From positions 1-38,111 of the forward strand of contig CANLCU010000006.1 in assembly GCA_947489135.1 (NCBI GenBank): 38,111 nucleotides of DNA, written 5' to 3'. The notes under the pieces are model-generated. The model saw only the letters and a list, made by a program, of their open reading frames with translations. It was not told where the DNA came from and ran no database searches. Each line of letters opens with the position of its first letter. The first letter of the stretch is position 1. A program made the translations under genes and the position numbers. This DNA is from Micrococcales bacterium. Its GTDB lineage: Bacteria; Actinomycetota; Actinomycetes; Actinomycetales; Microbacteriaceae. Shown here in pieces: positions 11,167-20,668 of the stretch.

Positions 11167-12740
11167 TATTCGCTTTCAGATCCGCTTGCTACAGGCATAG
11201 ACTTCTGAACCATCATTAGGAACTCAACGTTGCTCTTAGTTTCCTTTAGACGGTTTAGAACAAGCTCAAGTGCCTGCTGCTGTTCAAGACCAGCAAGTGC
11301 ACGACGAAGCTTCCAAACAATCTTGGTCTCATCAGGGCTCATCAACATTTCTTCACGACGAGTACCAGATGCGTTCACATCAACTGCAGGGAAGATTCTC
11401 TTGTCCGCAAGTGAGCGTGAAAGACGAAGTTCCATGTTTCCAGTTCCCTTGAACTCTTCGAAGATAACTTCATCCATCTTCGAACCAGTCTCAACCAGAG
11501 CTGTTGCAAGGATGGTTAGTGATCCACCATCTTCAATGTTTCTAGCAGCACCAAAGAAACGCTTTGGTGGGTATAGAGCTGATGAGTCAACACCACCGGA
11601 AAGAATACGACCAGATGCCGGAGCACTTAGGTTGTATGCGCGACCAAGACGTGTGATTGAGTCAAGCAACACAACAACGTCGTGGCCCATCTCAACTAGA
11701 CGCTTCGCTCTTTCGATTGCAAGTTCTGCAACAGTTGTGTGATCTTCTGCTGGACGGTCAAAAGTAGAAGCAATAACTTCACCCTTAACGGTTCTCTGCA
11801 TGTCTGTAACTTCTTCTGGACGCTCATCAACTAGAACAACCATTAGGTGAACCTCTGGGTTGTTTACAGCAATTGAGTTAGCAATTGCCTGAAGAACCAA
11901 AGTCTTACCAGCCTTAGGTGGTGAAACAATAAGTCCACGCTGACCCTTACCAATAGGAGCTACAAGGTCAATGATTCTTGTTGATAGCTTGTTTGGCTCA
12001 GTCTCTAGACGCAGACGAGTCTGTGGGTATAGAGGAGTTAGCTTGCCGAATTCAACACGGTTAGCAGCTTCTTCTGGAGTCTGTCCGTTTACTGTGTCAA
12101 CACGAACAATTGCATTGAACTTAGTTCTTGAAGGTGAATCACCTTCACGTGGCTGACGGATAGCACCAACAACAGCGTCACCCTTACGAAGTGAATACTT
12201 CTTAACCTGACCAAGTGATACGTAAACATCGTTTGGACCAGCTAGGTAACCGGTAGTACGAACGAATGCGTAGTTATCCAGGATGTCCAAGATACCTGCT
12301 ACAGGTACTAATACATCATCTGGAGAGATCTCGGTGTCAACTTCGTCACGCTCGTTGTTACGACGTGGTCCACGGTCACGGAAACGATCGTTTCCACCAT
12401 TGCGGTTACGGTTGCGATTACGGTTACGGTTCTGACCCTGACGATCGTTTCTTTCAGAACGCTCTGGACGTTCGCCATCGAATTCTCCACGAGCTGGACG
12501 CTCAGAAGAAGATTCTTGTGAACCTTCAGCCTTAGGAGCTGATTCGCTTGGAGCAGCTGAACGGTTACGAGTTCTTGTGTTTGAACGCTCTGGAGCCGCT
12601 TCTGGCGCAGCAGCAGGTGCAGCATCTTCACTCTTACGAGAACGGGTTGGCTTCTTAGCTTCAACCGGTGCGTCGGTTGCAGGAACTGCAGTTACGCGAC
12701 GAGATCTCTTTGGAGAATTTTCTTTTTGGACTTCATCCAT
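11166..12740 (-). CDS. rho: Transcription termination factor Rho with a basic low-complexity N-terminal extension
   Basis: Hexameric RNA helicase for factor-dependent termination, 524 residues. About residues 1-138 are disordered, rich in Arg, Asn, Glu, Ala and Ser, with an RN repeat at 104-114. The OB-fold RNA-binding domain follows from about 140 ([18 protein letters not shown]). The RecA-like motor has Walker A SPPKAGKT (273-280), the Walker B region [16 protein letters not shown], and the R-loop segment [20 protein letters not shown]. Long disordered inserts are normal in actinobacterial Rho, but the usual N-terminal three-helix Rho_N subdomain is not visible. An in-frame TAA lies 9 codons upstream of the ATG, so the frame cannot be extended to recover it. 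Confidence 0.97.
   Translation of the reverse strand: MDEVQKENSPKRSRRVTAVPATDAPVEAKKPTRSRKSEDAAPAAAPEAAPERSNTRTRNRSAAPSESAPKAEGSQESSSERPARGEFDGERPERSERNDRQGQNRNRNRNRNRNGGNDRFRDRGPRRNNERDEVDTEISPDDVLVPVAGILDILDNYAFVRTTGYLAGPNDVYVSLGQVKKYSLRKGDAVVGAIRQPREGDSPSRTKFNAIVRVDTVNGQTPEEAANRVEFGKLTPLYPQTRLRLETEPNKLSTRIIDLVAPIGKGQRGLIVSPPKAGKTLVLQAIANSIAVNNPEVHLMVVLVDERPEEVTDMQRTVKGEVIASTFDRPAEDHTTVAELAIERAKRLVEMGHDVVVLLDSITRLGRAYNLSAPASGRILSGGVDSSALYPPKRFFGAARNIEDGGSLTILATALVETGSKMDEVIFEEFKGTGNMELRLSRSLADKRIFPAVDVNASGTRREEMLMSPDETKIVWKLRRALAGLEQQQALELVLNRLKETKSNVEFLMMVQKSMPVASGSESE
12402..12431 (-). repeat. Five-unit hexamer repeat inside rho encoding an Arg-Asn run
   Basis: Five head-to-tail copies of a 6-base unit (plus-strand form ACGGTT with variants GCGGTT and GCGATT) encode alternating Asn-Arg in the disordered part of Rho. 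The copies vary at synonymous positions, so the protein pattern is kept although the DNA has drifted. Such tracts can change length by slippage without breaking the frame. Confidence 0.85.
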
Positions 12741-12856
12741 GTTTGTATGACTCTTTCTTAGTTAGCAATCGGTTTCTTATTTGAGGTGGATTGCTTGGTG
12801 CACGACCCTTGTCATGCTCGAACCGTAAGTTTTTACGGGATTTGGATTTTGGAAAG

Positions 12857-13810
12857 CTATTTATTAGCCCCAAGATTTGTGTACGTTGCAACAGTAGCAC
12901 CTTTGAAGTCAACAGCCAACATTAAAGGGCTCCAAGTTGGGAACTTCTCAGCTGCCAGGCTAGCTGCAGCCAGTCTTTGAGCGGGATCTGAGGCCAAAAC
13001 CAAGACCGATGGCCCTGCCCCTGAAACAACAGCAGCATGCCCTGCATCTCGCAAAGCAGTGATTAGAGCATCAGTTTCAGGCATTGCTTTGGCCCGGTAA
13101 GCCTGGTGCAATCTGTCCTCTGTGGCCGCTAGAAGAAGCTCTGGGCTCTGGGTAAGAGCTGCAATCAGTAGCGCTGAACGAGAAACGTTGAAGACAGCAT
13201 CATCGTGAGGAACTGAATCTGGTTGCAGAGATCTAGCTAGTTCTGTGGACATCTTGTTCTTAGGAACTAGAACTAGAGGAGAAACACCTCTGTGGACAAA
13301 GAGCTTCTTGTGCTTAGGTCCAGTCTCATCCTGCCAAGCAATAGTTAGTCCACCGAATAGTGCTGGAGCAACATTGTCTGGGTGACCTTCAAGCTTTGTT
13401 GCAATTTCCAAAAGCTGGCCAGGGGTAATTTCAACAATTCCTTCAAGCAACCCTTTGGCAGCCATAATTCCAGCTACCACTGCTGCTCCTGAAGATCCCA
13501 TTCCTCTACCGTGAGGAATAAAGTTATGAGCTCGAAGTCTTAGTCCTGGAAGTGGCTGTCTCATGTATTGGAATGTGTAAGCAATAGCTTTCACAACTAG
13601 ATTTTCATCTCCAGTTGCAACTTCACCTTGGCCTTCACCAATAACTTCTACCTGTGCATCAAGAGCGTCAACCGCTTGAACTTCAAGTTCATCGTAAAAA
13701 GATAGAGCCATACCTAAAGTGTCAAAACCAGGACCTAGGTTTGCTGTTGTTGCTGGAACTTTGACAACTACTTTTCTACCCAGCATGGCGTTGGCTTGAT
13801 CTAAACGCAT
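12857..13810 (-). CDS. thrB: Homoserine kinase
   Basis: GHMP-family kinase that phosphorylates homoserine with ATP, the penultimate step of threonine synthesis; 317 residues. The N-terminal VPATTANLGPGFDTLGMAL and the ATP-binding PHGRGMGSSGAAVVAGI are the GHMP motifs; GAGPSVLVLA near the C-terminus is motif 3. The ATG overlaps the thrC stop (TAATG). It is the last gene of the argS-lysA-hom-thrC-thrB set; 116 bases separate it from rho. Confidence 0.97.
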   Translation of the reverse strand: MRLDQANAMLGRKVVVKVPATTANLGPGFDTLGMALSFYDELEVQAVDALDAQVEVIGEGQGEVATGDENLVVKAIAYTFQYMRQPLPGLRLRAHNFIPHGRGMGSSGAAVVAGIMAAKGLLEGIVEITPGQLLEIATKLEGHPDNVAPALFGGLTIAWQDETGPKHKKLFVHRGVSPLVLVPKNKMSTELARSLQPDSVPHDDAVFNVSRSALLIAALTQSPELLLAATEDRLHQAYRAKAMPETDALITALRDAGHAAVVSGAGPSVLVLASDPAQRLAAASLAAEKFPTWSPLMLAVDFKGATVATYTNLGANK

Positions 13811-14889
13811 TAGTTTTTATCCAATCCAAGAAGTTCTGCAACTTCACTGGTTTCTTTAGAACAAGAAACTGGAGAAATGTCTTGACCGTTCGCATCTTTC
13901 AATGCCCAGCCAACATCCTTTAGACCGTGACCGGTAACAGTGACAACAATCTTTGCTCCACTTGGTACTTTGCCAAGCTTTGAGTTTTTGAATAGACCAG
14001 CAGCACCGGTGGCTGATGAGGGTTCTACGAATACGCCAACTTCATTAGATAGGAATCGGTGCATCCACAAAATCTCTTCATCGCTAACAGCACCAAACTC
14101 TCCCCTGCTGCAATCTTGAGCACTAAGCGCTAGATCCCAAGAAGCTGGGTTTCCAATTCGGATAGCGGTAGCAATAGTTTCTGGATTATCAATCGGGTGT
14201 CCAGCAACGAAAGGAGCTGATCCTTCTGCTTGGAATCCCCACATCACAGGAACACCCTTGATGGTTCCAGCATTGAATTCTTCTAGATAACCCTTGAAAT
14301 AAGCACTGTAGTTTCCAGCGTTACCTACAGGCAAGACATGGAAGTCAGGTGCGAAACCTAGGGTTTCAACTACTTCAAAGCTTGCTGTCTTCTGACCTTC
14401 AATACGATCTGGGTTCACTGAGTTCACCAAGTGCACTGCATAGTTTTCGCTCAGTTCACGAGCGAGCACTAGACAGTCATCGAAGTTTCCTCTGACCTGC
14501 AAGATTTCTGCCTTATGAGCAACAGCCTGAGCAAGCTTGCCCATGGTGATCTTTCCCTCAGGGATAAGAACTACAGATTTGATGCCCGCAGCAGCAGCAT
14601 ATGCAGCAGCACTGGCAGAAGTGTTTCCTGTAGAAGCACAGATAACAGCCTTAGCTCCATGGTGAACAGCCTTGGTAACAGCCATGGTCATACCACGGTC
14701 TTTGAATGAACCAGTTGGGTTCATTCCTTCAACCTTTAGCCAAACTTCAGAAGCACCAACTAGTTTGGCTAGAGCAGGGGCAGCTACAAGAGGTGTGCCT
14801 CCCTCACCCAAAGTAATTACCTTGGTGCCTTGTTCAATATCTAGTCGATCGAAGTACTCGTTGATTACTCCACGCCATTGATGGGCCAT
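13810..14889 (-). CDS. thrC: Threonine synthase
   Basis: PLP enzyme (fold type II) converting O-phosphohomoserine to threonine; 359 residues. The PLP lysine is in GSFKDRGMTMAV (K63). ICASTGNTSASAAAYAAAAG binds the cofactor phosphate side, and the C-terminal VVTVTGHGLKD is also typical. This is the short actinobacterial class, without the long N-terminal domain of the E. coli enzyme. It starts 2 bases after the hom stop and overlaps thrB by one base. Confidence 0.97.
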   Translation of the reverse strand: MAHQWRGVINEYFDRLDIEQGTKVITLGEGGTPLVAAPALAKLVGASEVWLKVEGMNPTGSFKDRGMTMAVTKAVHHGAKAVICASTGNTSASAAAYAAAAGIKSVVLIPEGKITMGKLAQAVAHKAEILQVRGNFDDCLVLARELSENYAVHLVNSVNPDRIEGQKTASFEVVETLGFAPDFHVLPVGNAGNYSAYFKGYLEEFNAGTIKGVPVMWGFQAEGSAPFVAGHPIDNPETIATAIRIGNPASWDLALSAQDCSRGEFGAVSDEEILWMHRFLSNEVGVFVEPSSATGAAGLFKNSKLGKVPSGAKIVVTVTGHGLKDVGWALKDANGQDISPVSCSKETSEVAELLGLDKN

Positions 14890-14891
14890 GT

Positions 14892-16208
14892 TTATACTCC
14901 TTCAACTCTGATAACAGAGGTGATTTGTTCAACGGCAGCACTGGCGTCGAGTTCACTTACTACAGCAGCTAGTGATTTATCACTAGCCTCATGAGTTCCA
15001 ATTTCCAACCAAGCAGTTGTTTCAGCCTGAATCATCTTTGAAGACTGCTCAACTGTTTCGATAGAAACATTGTGGTTGGCAAAAATGTTTGCAATAGATG
15101 CCAGCACACCTGCTTGGTCAGTTACTTCAAGAGTGATTTGGTATCTAGTCTTGATTCTGCTGATTGGCAATACTTCTAGTTCAGCGTGCACGGAGTCAGC
15201 TAGACCTGGACCACCAGCGACATGTCGCTTCGCAGCCGATACTAGATCACCCATCACTGCAGATGCAGTTTGAATTCCGCCAGCACCAGCACCATAGAAC
15301 ATGAGACTTCCAGCTGCTTCTGCTTCAACGAATACAGCGTTGAAAGCACCGCGAACTGCAGCTAGTGGATGCTCAAGTGGGACCATGGCTGGATAGACGC
15401 GAACTGAAATACCTTCTTCAGGGTGTTCTGCATCTGCTGAAATCTTTTCGCAGATAGCTAGCAATTTGATTACATAACCATCTCGCTTAGCAGCTGCCAT
15501 TTGAGATTGGGTAACTTTTGTAATTCCTTCTCGGTAAACCTTCTCGAGAGGAACTTCGGTATGGAAAGCAAGAGATGCCAAGATTGCAGCTTTTTGAGCT
15601 GCGTCATATCCTTCAACATCCAAAACTGGATCTGCTTCTAGATAGCCAAGCTTGGTTGCCTCTTTCATAGCTTCTTCAAGAGTTGAACCAGTTGAATCCA
15701 TGCGGTCAAGAATGAAGTTGGTTGAACCATTAACGATTCCCATGATTCGCTTGACTTTATCTCCTGCTAAAGATTCACGAAGTGGTCTAATGATTGGAAT
15801 TGCGCCAGCAACAGCTGCTTCGAAGTAGAGCTGAGCGCCTACTTGCTCAGCAACCTCAAACAACTCTGTTCCATGGGTTGCAAGCAGTGCCTTGTTAGCG
15901 GTAATGACATCGCTTCCTGAATTCAATGCAGCAAGGATATAGGTACGAGCTGGCTCAATGCCACCCATAACCTCAATAACAATGTCGGCACCAAGAATTA
16001 GCTGATCAGCTTCGGTAGTAATAAGTTCTTGAGGAATACCGTAGTTTCTGGCTGCTCTCTTGTCTCTAACCAGAACTCCAGCTAGCTGAAGTTCTGCCCC
16101 AACACGAGCAGCTAACTCGTCTTTGTTCTCAATAATCAGCCTTGCCACCTGTGAGCCAACAGAGCCTGCGCCTAAAAGGGCAACTCTTAGCGGACGATAT
16201 TCAATCAT
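14892..16208 (-). CDS. hom: Homoserine dehydrogenase
   Basis: Reduces aspartate semialdehyde to homoserine with NAD(P)H, the branch point away from lysine; 438 residues. The Rossmann loop GAGSVGSQVA is at about 13-22. GSDVITANKALLATHG and the substrate motif GIVNGSTNFILDRM are family markers. A C-terminal ACT domain from about residue 355 (RYQITLEVTDQAGVLASIAN) suggests threonine feedback inhibition, as known for the Gram-positive enzymes. It overlaps lysA by 4 bases (ATGA). Confidence 0.97.
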   Translation of the reverse strand: MIEYRPLRVALLGAGSVGSQVARLIIENKDELAARVGAELQLAGVLVRDKRAARNYGIPQELITTEADQLILGADIVIEVMGGIEPARTYILAALNSGSDVITANKALLATHGTELFEVAEQVGAQLYFEAAVAGAIPIIRPLRESLAGDKVKRIMGIVNGSTNFILDRMDSTGSTLEEAMKEATKLGYLEADPVLDVEGYDAAQKAAILASLAFHTEVPLEKVYREGITKVTQSQMAAAKRDGYVIKLLAICEKISADAEHPEEGISVRVYPAMVPLEHPLAAVRGAFNAVFVEAEAAGSLMFYGAGAGGIQTASAVMGDLVSAAKRHVAGGPGLADSVHAELEVLPISRIKTRYQITLEVTDQAGVLASIANIFANHNVSIETVEQSSKMIQAETTAWLEIGTHEASDKSLAAVVSELDASAAVEQITSVIRVEGV

Positions 16209-17599
16209 CGTGACACCTTCACATCTCTTGAAAGCAGGTCTTCTTCTGTTTCAGCTCTAACTATTACATCAACCTTGCCATCTGAAACAGCAACAACTGC
16301 TGCTCTAGCCAAATAGTTGTAGTTGCTGGCTAGCGAGAAGCAGTAGGCACCTGTGGTAGCAACAGCAAGAAGATCGTTCGGAGCAACATCTTCTGGAAGG
16401 TACGCATTCTTAACTACGATGTCCCCTGATTCACAGTGCTTACCAACAACACGAGAAAGAGCTGGCTGAGAATCTGATTCTCTTGAAGCAAGCGTGACGC
16501 TGTAGTCAGCACCGTAGAGAGCAGGTCTAGCGTTATCGCTCATACCGCCATCGATGCTTACATACTTTCTAACAAGTGCATCTTCACCCACTAGAACATC
16601 TTTAGTAGTTCCTACGTTGTAGAGAGTGATTCCAGCTGGACCAACAATTACTCGACCTGGTTCATAAGCAAGAACTGGAATTGGAATTCCAAACTTCTTA
16701 CACTCATGAGCAACTGCATCAGTGATTGCCTTGGCAACTTCTTCAATAGCCAGAGGTGAATCAGCAGGAGTGTATGCAACACCGAATCCTCCACCTAGGT
16801 TCATTTCAGGAACTGGCCCACCCTTTAGAAGTTCTGCTTGAAGAGCAACAAGTCTCTTAGCTGCTTCAACAAAGCCTTCAACGGCAAAGATCTGAGAGCC
16901 GATGTGTGAATGAAGACCTAAGAACTGGAGGTGCTTGTGTGAACGAATCTTCTCAACAAGTGTTGGCACATCTGCCATAGCAATACCGAACTTCTGATCT
17001 TCACGAGCAGTAGCTAGGTATTCGTGAGTGTGTGCGTGCACACCGCTGTTCACTCGAAGTCTCACTGGTTGAATTCGGTCTTGAGCTCCAGCAGCAGATG
17101 CAATTCTTTCAATCTCAATGTCGCTGTCAATAACAATTACGCCAATACCCGCAGCAACAGCACGACCTATTTCGCTGTGCGACTTGTTGTTGCCATGAAG
17201 ACCAATTCTCTTCGCATCAATACCGCCAGCTAACGCAACTGCAAGTTCTCCACCAGATGAAACATCAACATTCATGCCAAGTTGGTCAACCCAGCGAATT
17301 ACTTCGGTTGAAAGGAAAGCCTTACTCGCATAGTAAATCTTTGCTGAAGTGCCGTGCTTTTCAGCTTCTTTAGAGAAGGCCTTGATGATTTGTTTTGCTC
17401 TATCAAAGAACTCTGTTTTGTCTAAGACATAAAGCGGTGAACCAAACTCAGCAACTAGATCGCCAACAGCGTTTCCACCGATAGACACATGTCCATCTGA
17501 TTCACGCTTGAAACTCTTTGGCCATATGCCAGCCTGGATGGCGTTGACATCTTTTGGCACTTCTAGCCAAGACGGAGCTAACTGGTTATCATTCATCAC
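16205..17599 (-). CDS. lysA: Diaminopimelate decarboxylase
   Basis: PLP-dependent decarboxylase making L-lysine from meso-diaminopimelate; 464 residues. The PLP lysine is in [11 protein letters not shown] (K93). HIGSQIF and [12 protein letters not shown] bind cofactor, and the catalytic Cys lies in GKHCESGDI. Start choice: GTG 17599 gives a 4-base overlap with the argS stop (GTGA), while the next codon, ATG 17596, gives a TGATG overlap. Both keep translational coupling. Its place beside hom/thrC/thrB puts both branches from aspartate semialdehyde in one unit. Confidence 0.97.
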   Translation of the reverse strand: MMNDNQLAPSWLEVPKDVNAIQAGIWPKSFKRESDGHVSIGGNAVGDLVAEFGSPLYVLDKTEFFDRAKQIIKAFSKEAEKHGTSAKIYYASKAFLSTEVIRWVDQLGMNVDVSSGGELAVALAGGIDAKRIGLHGNNKSHSEIGRAVAAGIGVIVIDSDIEIERIASAAGAQDRIQPVRLRVNSGVHAHTHEYLATAREDQKFGIAMADVPTLVEKIRSHKHLQFLGLHSHIGSQIFAVEGFVEAAKRLVALQAELLKGGPVPEMNLGGGFGVAYTPADSPLAIEEVAKAITDAVAHECKKFGIPIPVLAYEPGRVIVGPAGITLYNVGTTKDVLVGEDALVRKYVSIDGGMSDNARPALYGADYSVTLASRESDSQPALSRVVGKHCESGDIVVKNAYLPEDVAPNDLLAVATTGAYCFSLASNYNYLARAAVVAVSDGKVDVIVRAETEEDLLSRDVKVSR

Positions 17600-19260
17600 A
17601 TACGCTCCGGTGCACTAACGCCAAGAACCTTTAGGCCATTAGCTAGAACAACAGATGCTGCGTTGTTTAGCCAAAGTCTGGTTCTGTGGACTGATTCAAC
17701 TTCATTTCCTGAAAGTGGAGTAACTCTACATGCGTCATACCAGCGGTGATATGCACCGGCTACTTCCTCTAGATAACGGGCAACCAGGTGAGGTGCACGC
17801 TCTGTAGAGGAGTGAGCCATTACTGCTGGGAAGCGAGCAAGGGCAGCTAGAAGGTTTGATTCACTCTCGTGAGTTAGAAGACTTGGATCAAACTCGCTGT
17901 CATCAACGCTTAGTGACTGAGCGTTATTGGCAACCTGCTTGGTTCTTGCATGAGCGTACTGGACATAGAAGACAGGGTTGTCATTTGTCTTCTTAGATAG
18001 TTGATCGAGGTCGATATCCACCATTGAGTTGATTGATGATCTAGTCAATGCGTATCTAGCAGCATCCACACCAACTGCATCAACCAAATCTTCCATGGTT
18101 ACTACTGTTCCTGCACGCTTAGACATACGCACTGGTTCACCATCTTGAACTAGGTTTACTAGCTGACCAATAAGAATCTCTAGATTCACTCCAGGCTCAT
18201 CGCCGAAGGCGGCACACATAGCCATCATTCTCTGCACATAGCCGTGGTGATCTGCTCCAAGCATGTAGATTGCCTGATCAAAGCCACGTTCACGCTTATC
18301 TAGATAGTAGGCTAGGTCTCCTGCGATATAGGCTGCTTCACCATCACTCTTGATAACCACACGATCTCTATCATCACCGAATGTTGTTGAACGAAGCCAG
18401 ACAGCACCATCTTGGTCATAGATGTGACCTAGGTCTCTGAGTCTCTCGATAGCTTTCTGAACAGCACCTTGCTCGTAAAGAGAATTCTCATGGAAGAACA
18501 CATCGAAGTGAACGCCAAACTTTTCTAGAGATTCACGAATCTCACCAAACATCAAATCAACACCAGCTGCTCTAAATGTTTCTTTAGCTTCCTCTTCCGG
18601 AAGAGTAGTTGCATTTGGGTGAAGTTCTAAAACTGCCTTTGCAATCTGGTTGATGTATTCACCCGCATAACCATCTTCAGGCGCATCTTCTGATCTAGCT
18701 GCAGCCAGAAGTGATCTAGCAAATCGATCAATCTGGGCACCATGGTCGTTGAAGTAATACTCACGAGTTACTTTTGCACCCTGTGCTTCAAAGATTCTGG
18801 CTAGTGAATCTCCTACTGCTGCCCAACGTGTTCCACCAATATGGATAGGTCCTGTTGGGTTAGCTGAAACAAACTCTAGGTTCATCTTGATTCCAGAAAG
18901 CAAAGTCCCCGCTCCATAGGAATCTCCAGCCTGAACAATCTGCTTAGCAAGTTCTCCAGCAGCTGCTGCACTAAGAGTGATGTTGATAAATCCAGGGCCA
19001 GCAATGTCAACCTTTGAAATACCAGAAACACTTTCTAGTTCTTTGGCTAGCAGGGTTGCTAATTCTCTTGGGTTTGAACCCAACTTCACACCCCACTGCA
19101 TGGCAACGTTAGTTGCCCAATCCCCATGATCTCTGTTCTTTGGTCTTTCAACCACAACTTCAGAAGGCAGATCAATAACAGCCAACTTGCCTTGGGTCTG
19201 CAAAGAGCCCAAGATAGCAAGAATGTGACTGGATAGATCTGCAGGGGTCACGTAATGCAC
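17596..19260 (-). CDS. argS: Arginyl-tRNA synthetase
   Basis: Class I synthetase charging tRNA-Arg; 554 residues. The HIGH-type motif is [10 protein letters not shown] (about 138-146) and the KMSKS-type motif is [11 protein letters not shown]. The Arg-tRNA N-terminal domain (first about 85 residues) and the C-terminal DALR anticodon-binding domain ([18 protein letters not shown] onward) are both present. The start is GTG at 19260; the nearby in-frame GTG four codons later is less likely. It is the first gene of the minus-strand cluster and is divergent from a tRNA-Arg gene. Confidence 0.97.
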   Translation of the reverse strand: MHYVTPADLSSHILAILGSLQTQGKLAVIDLPSEVVVERPKNRDHGDWATNVAMQWGVKLGSNPRELATLLAKELESVSGISKVDIAGPGFINITLSAAAAGELAKQIVQAGDSYGAGTLLSGIKMNLEFVSANPTGPIHIGGTRWAAVGDSLARIFEAQGAKVTREYYFNDHGAQIDRFARSLLAAARSEDAPEDGYAGEYINQIAKAVLELHPNATTLPEEEAKETFRAAGVDLMFGEIRESLEKFGVHFDVFFHENSLYEQGAVQKAIERLRDLGHIYDQDGAVWLRSTTFGDDRDRVVIKSDGEAAYIAGDLAYYLDKRERGFDQAIYMLGADHHGYVQRMMAMCAAFGDEPGVNLEILIGQLVNLVQDGEPVRMSKRAGTVVTMEDLVDAVGVDAARYALTRSSINSMVDIDLDQLSKKTNDNPVFYVQYAHARTKQVANNAQSLSVDDSEFDPSLLTHESESNLLAALARFPAVMAHSSTERAPHLVARYLEEVAGAYHRWYDACRVTPLSGNEVESVHRTRLWLNNAASVVLANGLKVLGVSAPERM

Positions 19261-19405
19261 CTTTACTTTGGGGAATGAATTGATTGGGTTTCAAGGCCAC
19301 AACGCCTTCACCGGTAATCCCCTAAGTCTACCAAAGTGCCTAGCGAGGCCATAAGTGGCTCTGCCTCTTTAGATTAGGCGGCTGGTAGTCTGGGCTTATC
19401 GCCTA
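19261..19405. promoter_or_regulatory. Divergent control region between argS and tRNA-Arg
   Basis: These 145 bases must hold the promoter for the argS-led cluster (minus) and for tRNA-Arg/dedA (plus). I can only point to weak TANNNT boxes (plus strand TAGTCT at 19386-19391; minus strand TAGACT near 19326), without good -35 partners. There is no T-box-like leader before argS. Confidence 0.4.
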
Positions 19406-19477
19406 GCCCCCATAGCTCAGGGGATAGAGCACCGCCCTCCGGAGGCGGGAGCGCAGGTTCGATTCCTGCTGGGGGCA
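19406..19477 (+). tRNA. tRNA-Arg, anticodon CCG
   Basis: A full cloverleaf can be drawn: acceptor GCCCCCA/TGGGGGC, D stem GCTC/GAGC, anticodon stem CCGCC/GGCGG with loop CTCCGGA (anticodon CCG at 19439-19441, reading CGG), and T stem GCAGG/CCTGC with loop TTCGATT. The discriminator is A at 19477. The CCA end is not encoded, so it must be added enzymatically. It is divergent from argS and one base ahead of dedA. Confidence 0.96.
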
Positions 19478-19478
19478 C

Positions 19479-20123
19479 ATGAATATAAACGACATATTGC
19501 ACTTAGACCTTCAAGGCATCTTGAGAGATCTTGGCCCTTTGGCCATGGTCATCGTATGCCTCATCATCATCGCTGAAACAGGGCTATTGGTAGGTTTCTT
19601 CCTGCCTGGCGACTCCCTGCTCTTCACTGTTGGACTGATGATTGGAACTGACCTGCTAGACGTTCCTATCTGGTTAGCCTGCATGCTGATTTCAGCATCA
19701 GCCATAGTTGGAGATCAACTTGGCTACTTCATTGGAAGAAAAGCAGGTCCTGCCGTCTTCAAGCGACCTAATTCAAGATTCTTTAGCCAGAAGAATGCTG
19801 ATAGAGCTCAACAGTTCTTTGTTAAGCACGGAGCTAAGGCAGTTATCTTTGCTCACTATGTTCCAATTCTTCGAACATTCGTGCCAGTGGCAGCTGGTGT
19901 TGGCAAGATGCAGTATTCCTATTACCTGAGAAACAACTTGATTGGAGCGATTAGCTGGGGCATCATCGTTCCCCTGATTGGTTTCTTCTTAGGTCAAATC
20001 CCGTTCGTTAGAGACAACGTGATTTTAGTGACAGTAACTTTGGTAGCTATTTCTTTGATTCCCGTAGTTCTTGAGGTAATCAAGGCTCGTAGAAGAAACT
20101 CAGGATCTAAAGAAACTAATTAG
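19479..20123 (+). CDS. DedA-family membrane protein
   Basis: DedA/VTT-family inner membrane protein, 214 residues. Members are linked to undecaprenyl-phosphate and phospholipid translocation and to envelope homeostasis. Visible markers are AETGLLVGFFLPGDSLLFT (about 32-50), GYFIGRKAGP and the motif FVKHGAKAVIFAHYVPILRT followed by FVPVAAGVGKM. C-terminal hydrophobic helices end in a basic tail. The ATG lies one base after the tRNA-Arg discriminator, so its only upstream purine tract is the GGGGG of the tRNA acceptor stem. The next Met (residue 23) would remove part of the first helix. Its 3' end overlaps rdgB convergently by 24 bases. Confidence 0.93.
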   Translation: MNINDILHLDLQGILRDLGPLAMVIVCLIIIAETGLLVGFFLPGDSLLFTVGLMIGTDLLDVPIWLACMLISASAIVGDQLGYFIGRKAGPAVFKRPNSRFFSQKNADRAQQFFVKHGAKAVIFAHYVPILRTFVPVAAGVGKMQYSYYLRNNLIGAISWGIIVPLIGFFLGQIPFVRDNVILVTVTLVAISLIPVVLEVIKARRRNSGSKETN

Positions 20124-20666
20124 TCCACTCAGAGCTTGCGCTCTGTGGCTCAGTGCATTCTTGATCTCTGGTTCAAGTTCAGCTGCTGTCTGATCAAAAC
20201 CTTCTGGGATAAATACAGGATCATAACCGTGACCATTAGTGCCACGCTCTTCAGTTGAAATGCTTCCTGGCCAAACTCCAGTGAAAGTAGTTTCACCTTC
20301 ATCGGTTACCAATGCAATCGTGCAAACAAATGATGCTGCTCTGTGCTCAGCATGAATGTCTTTTAGTTGAGCTAGTAGCAACCTTCTATTTGCAACATTG
20401 TCTTTTGTGCCTGACCAGATTGCAGTAAAGATTCCAGGAGAACCACCAAGTATCTCAACAGCTAAACCAGAGTCATCAGCAATTGCTGGAAGACCGGTGT
20501 GCTTGTGAGCGGCTCTAGCTTTGATTAGAGCATTCTCTAGAAAACTAATTCCATCTTCTATAGGTTCAGGTCCGTCATAACCAACTAGGTCTAAACCAAC
20601 TGGTTCCAAGATTGCTTTGAGCTCTTGAACCTTGCCTTGGTTATGGGTAGCTAAAACTAGCTGCAT
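20100..20666 (-). CDS. rdgB: Non-canonical purine NTP pyrophosphatase (dITP/XTP)
   Basis: RdgB/HAM1-type enzyme that hydrolyses dITP, ITP and XTP to monophosphates, keeping deaminated purines out of nucleic acids; 188 residues. LVLATHNQGKVQELKAIL is the N-terminal substrate-binding signature. ADDSGLAVEILGGSPGIFTA carries the catalytic/metal Asp pair, GYDPVFIPEG follows, and SHRAQAL closes the base pocket. It follows rph after a 2-base gap, the conserved murI-rph-rdgB order. Its last 24 bases overlap the end of dedA on the other strand. Confidence 0.97.
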   Translation of the reverse strand: MQLVLATHNQGKVQELKAILEPVGLDLVGYDGPEPIEDGISFLENALIKARAAHKHTGLPAIADDSGLAVEILGGSPGIFTAIWSGTKDNVANRRLLLAQLKDIHAEHRAASFVCTIALVTDEGETTFTGVWPGSISTEERGTNGHGYDPVFIPEGFDQTAAELEPEIKNALSHRAQALSGLISFFRS

Positions 20667-20668
20667 GC

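Noticed and set aside
12402-12431. Short tandem repeat that might be an array or regulatory element
   Set aside because: Units are six bases without spacers, lie inside rho and encode an Asn-Arg run with synonymous drift, so protein composition explains it.
12308-12664. 118-residue open frame overlapping rho in another frame
   Set aside because: Low-complexity shadow of the Arg-rich part of rho, with no ribosome site and no family resemblance.
12823-12838. Hairpin CCGTAA/TTACGG between thrB and rho as a terminator
   Set aside because: Only six pairs, A/T-rich, with no T-run on either side.
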